Shown here piece by piece: positions 28,641-36,263 of a stretch of DNA of 36,263 nt. The stretch's first letter is position 1. Each line of letters begins with the position of its first letter. Location of the stretch: NCBI GenBank assembly GCA_001632425.1, contig KV425647.1, forward strand, positions 1-36,263. The letters are read 5' to 3'. This stretch comes from Neolentinus lepideus HHB14362 ss-1 (Eukaryota; Basidiomycota; Agaricomycetes; Gloeophyllales; Gloeophyllaceae). Position numbers and translations under genes: made by a program. The notes under the pieces are model-generated. The model was not told the origin of the DNA and made no database searches. It saw only the letters and a list, made by a program, of their open reading frames with translations.

Positions 28641-29082
28641 CGTAAATCAGGCTGCTAACACTAGAAGACTAGATATATGCGGACGTACTATTCAGATACC
28701 GGTGCCTCTTGACCACGTTGAATAGACTGTTCTGCAGATGCCCATGAACTGCTAACGGCTTAGAGTACTAGTATTTGAGCTCTGCGTTTTTGCCTATGTC
28801 CATAGCAAGACTTGGAAAGCCTTATCAGCTCACGAAGACTTAGGTTGATGGAGCGCGTCGATGCGGAGATGCTTCAGTGTACTTTACGAGGGATGGAATG
28901 TATGAGGATAATGTCGATGATTGGTGAGAAGGACACTGGACGTCAGAGAGGTAAGCTATCTGTCCGATACTGAATGAGACAGCATACAGCACAAACATAG
29001 ACGTATAGCGAATAGTGTGTCTAGAAATTCCGTAATATTAAAAGAGAGCAGCGAGAGGATGAGCGGGGACAGACGGTAAATT
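28641..29082. other. Block boundary, no supported gene
   Basis: 28850-28975 repeats the weakly conserved tail flank seen near 17870-17960 and 23340. From about 28978 the sequence aligns with 13650-13756 (acagcatacagcac, attccgtaata, agcgggga), the 3' flank of the NIS1-like gene, so block I begins here. Confidence 0.45.
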
Positions 29083-29736
29083 TTAGTCGGAAGAAACGAT
29101 CTGGACATCGACGTTGACGACTTCAAACATTGGGGAGTTCCCAGCCTGAAAGGCGGGTTAGCACGGTGTAGTCACGATCTGGAGGCCAGTGACAAAAGGA
29201 ATAACCGAGGAAAAGAAGAAGAGAGATAAGGCCTACAACCAGGTGGAAGGAGAGAGCATATTTTTTTTTTCCGAGTTTATTGTCCCTGAGAGCATAATTT
29301 ATATGTGGTGGTGCAGGTACAACAAACCTTAAGTACTCACCCCGACCAATGCAACACCGCAACAGAGTAATTCTTGTGTGGCGGCATATCCTCGCCTGTA
29401 TCGCTATACTGCGGGTTGTACCTTACACTATACAACACCGTGCCCATCTCCTATGTCGGGGACGCGCAAGCCACTAGATGAATCGGTCGTACATGAACGG
29501 AGGGAGATGATTACGGAGACTTCAGTCGACCCGATAAGAGAGTTCCATTGGAGATCATTGTTAGGGCTGAGGAGAAGGAGGTGAGGAAGGGATTATACAA
29601 GTCTATCAGCATCGATAGTGAAGTTGATTGAGGCGGTGATAGTGCTTCCGGCGTTGGGATAACCAATCGCAACAGATTGCGCATGGATCAGCGGTGCAAA
29701 AAATGTGAAGACAAGGAAGAGGAGCAGGTGAGGCAT
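29083..29736 (-). pseudogene. NIS1-like secreted protein, copy C, multiply damaged
   Basis: Exon 1 is intact from the ATG at 29736: a signal peptide (MPHLLLFLVFTFFAPLIHA) and then QSVAIGYPNAGSTI. The intron 1 donor is GTATAA, and both candidate acceptors used in copy B are destroyed (CCCATAG is TCCAATG; CAG is CAA). Exon 2 keeps GSTEVSVIISLRSC, shows the same one-base frame change as copy B, then MGTVLYSVRYNPQYSD. A 46-nt deletion between two GTTGC repeats removes the VP-to-H segment. Intron 2 is 29146-29340 (donor GTGAGT, acceptor TTTCAG) and carries the poly(A)-type insert at 29252-29296. Exon 3 (29083-29145) is intact with TAA. A working product is unlikely. Confidence 0.65.
29252..29296 (-). 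mobile_element. Short retroposed 3' end with poly(A) and 9-bp target duplication
   Basis: gagagcata occurs at 29252-29260 and again at 29288-29296. Between them, on the minus strand, lie 17 bases containing AATAAA and then ten A residues. This is the expected form of a 5'-truncated cDNA inserted by target-primed reverse transcription: a polyadenylation signal, then a poly(A) tail, then a target-site duplication. Copies A and B of the same intron have the target once and no insert. The source transcript cannot be identified from 17 bases. Confidence 0.65.
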
Positions 29737-29759
29737 AGAAACCAGCAACCTAAAAGTTT

Positions 29760-30780
29760 AGAGGACGATGTTTAGGTAACCGAGATTAAGCTACACGAGC
29801 TCCTGCGGTTATGGCGAACCACAGGTCAACGAGGTCCTGAGTCAAAGGTCAAAGCGGGAAGACGGGTAGGTCTCAAATATTAAAGTCTGCTGGACCTGTT
29901 GCTGCCATATAAAAAGCACGTCGCAACAACTGAACTTGAAAGCAGGTAGAACGAGCCGTGGCCAGGCCAATCATCAACGTTTCAACCACCAAATACCCAA
30001 TTTAGCGCCCGCGGTTGATCTCCGCTTCATTTCGAAACTAGATCTTCAGCCCGCGGAGTTGTAATTTGTGGCGTGGACGTGTGGCTGCGTGGGGTCTATC
30101 GATGAGATGTCAGTCGCAATTTTCATTGTCCATCTCCTTAGTTGCTTCAGCAGTGAATGCCCATCTTTTCCGGTCTCCATAGTTCATCGACATCGCCGTC
30201 AGGTCGGCTTTCCATGGACGGTGATGGAGCAAGACGCAACTCTCAAAAGGCCTTTCGTCATAGGGTATGAAAGATTTGTTGAAACCATCGCTTCCTGAGA
30301 CCCTCTATACCGTCACTATGCTTCAACGAGCCATTCTGCTACATTCATGTCTTCAGTGTATTTCCAGGAGGATGTTGGAAGTAGATGCAGGGACCGCCAT
30401 CGTGATTGGGTACGCGCAGATTGTATTCTCGAGAAATGACGCTGATACAATCATCTATCAGGTAACTTCGGTGTCCTGCAACTCGAAGCTGTGGAACACC
30501 AACAGAAGTGGTTGCCTTCTTCTCCTTTGAGTCGATATGCAAGCCGTCGGCCGCGTTTCTCGCTCGTACTTTGAACTGTGAACCAGTTAATACCGATGGA
30601 CTGACATAGTTTGTTGCACGGGTAACACTTCTTGTGCTCACATTGTACAGAAATACGAGACATCCCATCAAATAAACTCATCACCATATGATCCAGTGCG
30701 ATGCAGAATACGGGAACGATCGTATCTAAGACGTTATCAATGCCGGAGTGAATGTTGGTCATCTGGTTATTTGCTACTAT
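29760..30780. repeat. NIS1-like upstream flank and unassigned block Q, copy c
   Basis: 29770-30060 aligns with 1570-1870 (gagattaagctac, gtcctgagtcaaagg, tctcaaatatt, agcaggtagaacgagccgtggcca), the upstream region of the NIS1-like genes. 30095-30780 aligns with 1885-2565. The strongest part, on the plus strand, is GYAQIVFSRNDADTIIYQ. On the minus strand it is LIDDCISVISREYNLRVPNH, plus EKRGRRLAYRL in another frame after a possible start MTNIHSGIDNVLDTIVPVF. The coding strand is undecided and the family unrecognised. Confidence 0.5.
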
Positions 30781-31100
30781 GAAAGGTAAGCAGGAGTCTC
30801 ATATGATAGTTATTGTTGAACCGTGGCTGACTCCTCTGGAAGGCTCTCGAGACATGACATACGTCATCATGTTTCCTTGTAATTGTTAACTTCATTATAA
30901 AGCACGGCTCTTTTGAACTGGCGTATTGCTCAACATAATTCCATTCTAATGTCTCAAATCAAAGTGTCACCAAAACAATACGAACCTGAAAGAAATGACG
31001 AGAATAGTGACAGTTCGACGCGACAATACTCCAAACTTGAGCTGGTCATCCATTTTTGTGATCTAAAAATTCACCGAGTACCTAGTGCTAATCGCAGACT

Positions 31101-32717
31101 TCAGTAGTCTGGGTCCTTTTCATCCTCCTCAGTGTCAGCCAGATATCCGGCTCCACCATCGTCCCAGAGTTCGATCTCGTCCTCCTCGTCCTCATCCCAA
31201 TCCACTTTCCTCCTCCCAAATACCCTCCGGAGCCGCCTAATGTCCTCTTGGAAGACGTTGACGCACTCCTGTACCGTAAGTCTTATAGTTTTTTGCGGTT
31301 TCCCGCTAAGCTGATAAGGCTTTAGGAGCCTTTCAATGAAGTTGTCCCCATCGATGTACGGCGATGGACGGAACCAAAGATGTCTTAAGGCAACGTCTCG
31401 AAGCGCTGGGAACAATGGATGATTGATTGTCCCTGGCGCGTCCGGGACCACCATACCATTTGCGAAGGTTGTGCTATGCTCTCCCGAAATCTCTAGACTT
31501 CTAATTCCAGGCATAGACAAGAACAGTGTTACCCAGGCAACAAGTTCGTCGATATCCTCGCCTCTACCGTTATGGACCATTAAGTGTGTGACGGCGGGCG
31601 TGTGGCGCAGCAGGTAGTGACGTAGCATGTGTAACACGATATGCTCTTGCTCTCTTCCGAAGCCATCGAACCAGAAACGTACGCCCTTGGACTGCGTTTC
31701 ATGCGTCGTACTACTAGCATCGGGTGTCAACATGCAGTAAGAGGTTCCAGGCTGTTGATTGCTGAGTGTCCAGCCTTGGATCGGGGTCTGCCCGTTAATA
31801 TTGGCCACGAGCTCTCCGGCGGCCTCGAGCTTATGGTTGAGACTTCCGTATGGGATGACCTTGATGCATGGACATTCCAAGGACGGAGTGTCGAGTATCC
31901 ATACGATCTCCATCTCCACGGGACCATAAAAGGTGTAGACGACGAGAGATGCCAAAACTGGTAAGTGAACCGCCTGACGAGTGTTGGGACTCGGCACCAT
32001 CTGGACGCCCAGTGTCAGTGACTCCAGCATGACCATCTCCCGTAGGATGTCCATGACTTGTGAGATAGTGGGAGACCACTCGACATTGACAAGCGTCAGC
32101 GATGTTAACTGCGGTAAGGACGGAAGGAGGAGAGGTCTCAGGTCATCGTAGTGAAAGCCAGAGAACCAGAGCCGCCGAAACTTGTCAGACATGAAACGTC
32201 GGGATAGAGCATCGGTCCGTTCTGTCCCCAAGCCATCCCTCCGTATCTCCAATTCCTCGAGCTGGGGGGTCTGACCGTAGGTAGTTGCTGACTCCAGCCT
32301 TTCCCAGACCGCGCGCGAGATCTCCATCAGACGTAACGACCGTAATCTGAAGGCATGGACCATGATCATGTCCAGCTTCGTTACGTCCGAGGAGGCGTCC
32401 GCGCTCGCAAGAGTCCCTTTGATGGTCAATGGCCGGTTGATAGATCGAACGAGGAAAGCCTGAAGCGACTTGACGCTCCCTATAATAACCTCTGCCCAAA
32501 CTTCAGCATGCCTTTCTATCGCGTTTCTCCACTTGCTGCATACACCCAGGAGGGGGAACCAGTTTTGTGCCGGGGCTGGCTCGTCTTGTTCAATCTTCAC
32601 GCCTTGGACCACATAAGAGGCTATATCGCCAATGATGTGGTCAGGCGCATCTCGTATAAAGAGCTTTGGAGGGCGATAGTTGCTCATGTCCACGTCGGCT
32701 GCCTTCATAGTCATCAT
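31101..32717 (-). CDS. F-box/LRR-like protein, 538 aa, intact
   Basis: An open frame runs from the ATG at 32717 to a TGA at 31101-31103. Residues about 14-72 form the F-box-like segment (FIRDAPDHIIGDIASYVV, then WFPLLGVCSKWRNAI and VWAEVIIG). Residues about 100-430 are leucine-rich with LRSLRL, LEELEIR, LTSLTLVNVE and SLEISG repeats. Residues about 440-538 hold a conserved FIERLLKPYQLSGKPQKTI segment and an acidic tail ending IELWDDGGAGYLADTEED and EKDPDY. Family role: Skp1-binding substrate adaptor in an SCF ubiquitin ligase, in nucleus or cytosol. The target is unknown. Residues upstream of this ATG in the same frame (to 32768) are intronic: a 55-nt leader intron ends 3 nt before the ATG. 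It is paired with NIS1-like copy C upstream in window order. The closest relative is the interrupted copy at 2877-4502. Confidence 0.9.
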   Translation of the reverse strand: MMTMKAADVDMSNYRPPKLFIRDAPDHIIGDIASYVVQGVKIEQDEPAPAQNWFPLLGVCSKWRNAIERHAEVWAEVIIGSVKSLQAFLVRSINRPLTIKGTLASADASSDVTKLDMIMVHAFRLRSLRLMEISRAVWERLESATTYGQTPQLEELEIRRDGLGTERTDALSRRFMSDKFRRLWFSGFHYDDLRPLLLPSLPQLTSLTLVNVEWSPTISQVMDILREMVMLESLTLGVQMVPSPNTRQAVHLPVLASLVVYTFYGPVEMEIVWILDTPSLECPCIKVIPYGSLNHKLEAAGELVANINGQTPIQGWTLSNQQPGTSYCMLTPDASSTTHETQSKGVRFWFDGFGREQEHIVLHMLRHYLLRHTPAVTHLMVHNGRGEDIDELVAWVTLFLSMPGIRSLEISGEHSTTFANGMVVPDAPGTINHPLFPALRDVALRHLWFRPSPYIDGDNFIERLLKPYQLSGKPQKTIRLTVQECVNVFQEDIRRLRRVFGRRKVDWDEDEEDEIELWDDGGAGYLADTEEDEKDPDY

Positions 32718-32720
32718 CTT

Positions 32721-32775
32721 CTGCACGGGCCGGTGGTGAGACTCAGTGTGGCAGATGAGAATGCACAAGACTTAC
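32721..32775 (-). other. 5'-leader intron of the F-box gene at 31101-32717
   Basis: Donor GTAAGT begins at 32775 and acceptor GTGCAG ends at 32721, giving 55 nt, the same as in the paralogue at 4506-4560. Three bases (AAG) lie between the acceptor and the ATG. The sequence inside has diverged more than the splice sites. Confidence 0.8.
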
Positions 32776-33092
32776 ATTATTGTTGGGATGATAGATAGGA
32801 CGAGGGCTTCGAAGATGAAGTTATGTAGTATTCTTGAGGATTTAGATATTTAGTTGCTTGCGAGCTATTGATGTAGTTTGATGAGTAGCCGTCGATGTTG
32901 ACGCCGAATGTAGTAGGCCGATGATATAGTATTCGCGATCTAGTAGCGGCTAAAATATAATGTGATTCACCAAGAGATACTGTGGAAGCAGTAATTTCAA
33001 CAGAGAGGATAGGATGTAACAGAACGCAGCGTGTCTGGTAAGAAAAGAAGAGAGATGCGGTGCGGCGCCTTTGAACCAACGGCAATGGTCCA

Positions 33093-33101
33093 GCACGTGA
33101 C
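33093..33101. promoter_or_regulatory. GCACGTGAC box upstream of the F-box gene
   Basis: The box lies 376 bp upstream of the ATG, with cctttgaacc at 33068-33077 beside it. The same pair is found upstream of the other two F-box genes. Confidence 0.55.
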
Positions 33102-33231
33102 CGTGTTTTCGTGTGGCAGACTCTGAACGCCACCTTCAATAATTCTCCTCTGACAACTCTGTACGAATGCTGAAATTTCAATGGCATAGAATTATATGTA
33201 GCATGTATAAAGATACACAGAACAGCGGGCA

Positions 33232-33776
33232 TCGATTCGCGCCTAGCGGCCTATGTGCAAATCCACACTCGAGTCGACGAGTCGGCGCTAGTTGATGCAG
33301 GTGTAAGCCGGGCGTGCGGCTTCACTCGGCGGTTGGGCTCATACACGGACTGTGTGTACCACGCTGTATTGATCTAGCATAGAGTACATGATAACAAGGG
33401 CAAAAACAGTAGACTAAGGAAAAGGGCAAGAACTCCACGATGAAGTGACAAAAGTGTGGAGTCTGAAATGTGAAGGTAAATCACGGAGTAATCCGCTGGC
33501 GGAATTACAGCAGGGTATATATTCAGTAGTATCGAATATTACACTATTTAAAGCATTTTTCAAGTCTGAGCCTCATATGCCTAGGCTACTTTCATGCAAC
33601 CAACATTGCTTTCTCGAGTGTGGCACTAATCAGTGGGATAGGTATATGCCAGTCAGGAGTAATAGATTTGAGCGGATATACCGAAGAATGACGCCCACTC
33701 AACACAGGTTAGTTTCGAGATTTCGGGCCATTGGAGTACCTGCTTCTGGTTTGGCCTCTGTCGTCTCGGAACCAGG
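33232..33776. other. No supported gene
   Basis: There is a 151-codon plus-strand frame at 33445-33900, but its end overlaps the F-box tail relic in a different frame and nothing in it is recognisable. A GC-rich stretch near 33280-33350 shows no RNA-gene fold that I can support. Confidence 0.35.
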
Positions 33777-34255
33777 ATGGATATATGGTATCTGCTATTC
33801 CCTGACCTTCAAGAGGTCAGACTATGCCACATGTGGTTCTGGCGGGCGCCTGATGTCTATTTGGAGCCCGGCAAGGGTGCATTTGTACAAAAGCTGCTAA
33901 ATCCGTATCAGTCATGTGACAACTCGCAAAGACGAATCAGACTTACGATCCGCGATTGCGTAAAAATGTCCGACAAGGATGTCGTGCAGATCGAGGACTC
34001 ATTCACTCTAGAAGGCGTGGTTTGAGACGGAGTGCGCATTTGGAAGAATAGCGCCGATGGAGATGATACTGACATTCCTGAAGAGGAAGTATTCGTGAAT
34101 GATGGAGGCGCTGAATATTTTGTGGACTCAGAGTAAGACGACTGGGACGATTGGGACGATTGGGATGATCCTGAAGATGAGGTGTCCGTGAATGATGTAG
34201 GCACCGGCTACGTTACTGACAGAGGAAGACGACTGGGATGAGGATTAGGAAACTA
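33777..34255 (+). pseudogene. Longest orphan F-box-family tail, with nonsense codons
   Basis: The frame reads YLLFPDLQEVRLCHMWFW, APDVYLEPGKGAFVQKLL, NPYQSCDNSQRRIRLTIRDC and VQIEDSFTLEGVV. This matches residues about 425-515 of the intact F-box proteins (FPALRDVALRHLWFRPS; KPYQSCDNPQELITLTIRES). A TGA at 34023-34025 stands where the family has TGG (EGVEWD). The same frame then continues for 36 codons, IPEEEVFVNDGGAEYFVDSE, to TAA at 34134-34136. Beyond it DDWDDWDDWDDPED repeats the acidic tail again, pointing to an internal tail duplication. The F-box and LRR parts are absent. Confidence 0.7.
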
Positions 34256-34439
34256 GATAACCAGCATTAGAAGGTATGGGAACGTACTATAGCAGAGCTG
34301 TCAAATATTGTTGCTTCTTCGAGACCTGTACAGATTGTTCTGAAATTGCGCATTTGAAGTATCCCCAAGCGACTAGGACATACCAGCTACTACTGCGAGG
34401 GTGTCCAGAATCTTCCCTAGAGAGTTCAGCAAGTCTTCA

Positions 34440-34600
34440 ACCCACATATACGAGTCTCCGTCTCAAACACACTGCTCTGCGAAAGAGGCTGGGTATACGC
34501 AGCGAATCATCTCGTGTTGACGAACACAAGGAAAATGGGAGTCTGCACCCTCGCATTCGAGTGACACATTACGCCGAACCCAATGTCGTGTTCTGATCGA
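34440..34600 (+). repeat. Duplicate of the 5185-5335 segment
   Basis: Both copies encode TSLRLxHTALRKRL, then a stretch with EHKEN, and end at a TGA after NVVF or NVGF. In both cases an F-box tail relic lies immediately upstream. The copied unit may once have been a coding exon, but its family is unknown. Confidence 0.6.
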
Positions 34601-34694
34601 TAGGATGGCAAGATGATGGTGACCTGTGGCGGCCGGAGAGAAACGCTACTCTGATTGGTGAATGTCGCAGTCTTACCATTGAGGCGAGGGTAAT

Positions 34695-34975
34695 GGATGC
34701 GCACCTAATCATGCAAGGCCCTGTGCGTGTGGATCAATGTCCGTCCTGTCGGTCGGGACGGATATAGATCTACTTCAGGACGATGTCGAGAGTTACTTCC
34801 GATACCATCAGATAAAGTCGATTGGACGACACTTACCACGCGCGAATGCCTCGATATATCGCCATAATTGAGGACGGATTCAGAAGAGAGGATATGGACT
34901 GAGATGCGGAATACAAAGATGATCCTGAATAGAATGCATACGTGTACAGTGGATGATCCGGTTATCTGGTATATG
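34695..34975 (+). pseudogene. Dispersed repeat and orphan F-box-family tail
   Basis: 34695-34830 is the third copy of the repeat at 5463-5680. From 34845 the plus strand has cctcgatatatcgcc, then IEDGFRREDMD, TGA, and further on DDPE, TAG, NAYVYSG. Each stop replaces a sense codon seen in the related tails (for example GAATAGAAT against GAGAAAAT), so this copy is dead. Confidence 0.55.
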
Positions 34976-35019
34976 GATCAGTAGATTAGAACTAGAAGAA
35001 TAGATATATACGTGCAAAG

Positions 35020-36263
35020 TGCTCTAAGGCGTTATTGCGGTCTCATCGCAATTCGAAGACTTCAGCTGGACATTTCTGCGGCCGTGCTTTGGGACTTCAT
35101 TCAGCGTCTCAAATGATGCCTAATTACTAATCCGATAGACGCGGTACAGCCCCGCTCAGCAACACATGCTACCATACCTGTCGACCAGTCCCGAACACAC
35201 CCGCGAACCATGCGCCTCGCTGACCTCGCGTGAAACTTGGCACTGAAGCCTCCAGGACCAGCAAGGCTGCAGGAATGTGCTGCCAATACGATGTACAGCC
35301 GGTTAACCACATATACATATCGAGCGCGAGAGAAGAGTGGAACTCACATTCAGTCGGGTCAAAAAGCGGTCTTCCAACGGCCGCTATTCCGCTGCAATAT
35401 CAGCGACGTCGTGGTATATCCTACTGTGATGGACCTCGTCCCCCCGAAGCGCTCGCAGACCATCACGGCTTTCACATGCCCAGTACTCCAGACATTTGGA
35501 CCATTGATGCACCATGAGCAATTCGAGACCAGTGCGTTGAGCCTGCTGAGGATTATCAAGGAACAATATCTCGTTTTCCTGCCACTCAAAATGTCGGTCC
35601 TACATCTGTAGTGCCGGTTGTTAAACCCGACGTGGACATGTGCACCATAGACCACCAGCCAGCCAGCAGAGCTCCTGCTCACAGAACTAGAAGTGTAAGG
35701 TGCAAAGGTGCACGTTGCGGCAGGAAAATGCAGTCCCGTGTAGATCGCACCAACAGTGGTAAGTCGGACGAGCATTTGGTGTGGGATCAGCCTGATAGCC
35801 CAAGCTCGAACAGCAAGCGGATGTGTATACAACATCCAGTGCCTGTGGATAGGTAATCTCAGAACAGATAGCGAGTAATAGAGGCATGTCGAGAGCTATG
35901 CAAGAGAACTCACCATGACGAACAAAGCACGAGACGCTCCGCCAAGGTCCACTTCTCCTACCATCGACGCCAACAGTTTTCATGGATGGAAGACGTAGTA
36001 GTGACCCCACGAGGACGAGGGATGGGGGCTGTTACAGTGTTGCAATGACCTGTACGCCGGATATATTGGCCAAGAGGTAGACAGGTTTCGGAATCCCAAG
36101 ACCGTCGAGAGAAATGGCAGACGGAGGACTGAGAGCATATTGCGAATCTGCGCGTCTATGCCAGTGGTGAACGAGAACAGCTGGGGCCCGGACGGCAGAG
36201 ACGGGATGTTTTTCATAACAGCGAGGGTCGTGTCCGGAGGCGTTGTTAGCAACTTGATGGGCG
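35020..36263 (-). pseudogene. Unrecognised family Y, copy 3, runs off the window
   Basis: Homologous to 23560-24960 and 6070-7250. Pieces on the minus strand are NIPSLPSGPQL and FSFTTGID (36150-36215), LGIPKPVYLLANISGVQVIA (near 36060-36110), and an intron 35843-35913 (71 nt, donor GTGAGT, acceptor CCACAG). Then come IPHQMLVRLTTVGAIYTGLH, FLDNPQQAQRTGLELLMVHQ and a second donor GTGAGT near 35345. The frame changes between pieces. A short ORF at 35101-35310 covers the last exon. The 5' end lies beyond the window. Confidence 0.45.

Noticed and set aside
32718..32768. Longer start of the F-box protein (17 extra residues, MCILICHTES...)
   Set aside because: These bases are inside a 55-nt intron with GTAAGT and GTGCAG ends that is conserved in position and length in the paralogue at 4506-4560.
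1..36263. A long transposon ORF (reverse transcriptase, integrase, DDE transposase) as driver of the duplications
   Set aside because: I found no recognisable catalytic motifs in any frame. Only a 27-bp retroposed fragment is supported.

Overview
The window looks like accessory nuclear DNA of a basidiomycete, most likely an Agaricomycete. The evidence is short introns of about 50-60 nt with GTRNGT donors, F-box/leucine-rich-repeat proteins of the type expanded in mushroom-forming fungi, and secreted NIS1-like proteins. There is no bacterial operon, rRNA, tRNA or CRISPR array that I can support, and no long transposon ORF. The whole window is a mosaic of segmental duplications, and most of the small open frames are fragments of decayed genes.

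Only two long genes are clearly intact, both F-box/LRR-like with very acidic C-terminal tails and both on the minus strand (9902-11704 and 31101-32717). A third (2877-4502) is complete except for one in-frame TGA and one lost codon. All three carry a small 5'-leader intron ending at or 3 nt before the ATG, and all three have the same GCACGTGAC box about 350-375 bp upstream of the ATG. At least nine further pieces are orphan C-terminal tails of this family: three on the minus strand near 8.1-8.5, 15.8 and 20.3-20.5 kb, the rest on the plus strand.

Three block types recur. Block I is a minus-strand NIS1-like secreted-protein gene, then an unassigned segment (called Q here), then a minus-strand F-box gene: 1.2-4.9 kb, 13.7-15.8 kb (F-box reduced to its tail) and 29.0-33.2 kb, plus a partial copy at 19.8-20.5 kb. 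Block II is a minus-strand family (called X) with a conserved TATA box and first exon, facing plus-strand F-box tails: 15.8-18.0, 20.5-23.2 and 26.9-28.7 kb. Block III holds plus-strand F-box tails followed by two unrecognised decayed minus-strand families (Y and Z): 5.1-8.1, 22.1-25.8 and 33.8 kb to the window end. Decay is complementary between copies: where the F-box is good the NIS1-like gene is damaged, and the reverse.

Between the blocks lie a gene made of 32-residue tandem repeats (12.7-13.5 kb, broken twice), a 57-codon zinc-finger-like ORF (18.4-18.6 kb), and an acidic C-terminal exon of unknown family (26.3-26.5 kb). A 27-bp insert with poly(A), an AATAAA signal and a 9-bp target duplication sits in an intron of the third NIS1-like copy. 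The likely picture is a birth-and-death cluster in which F-box adaptors (SCF ubiquitin ligase subunits) and a secreted effector-like family are duplicated together. A functional link between them is inference only.
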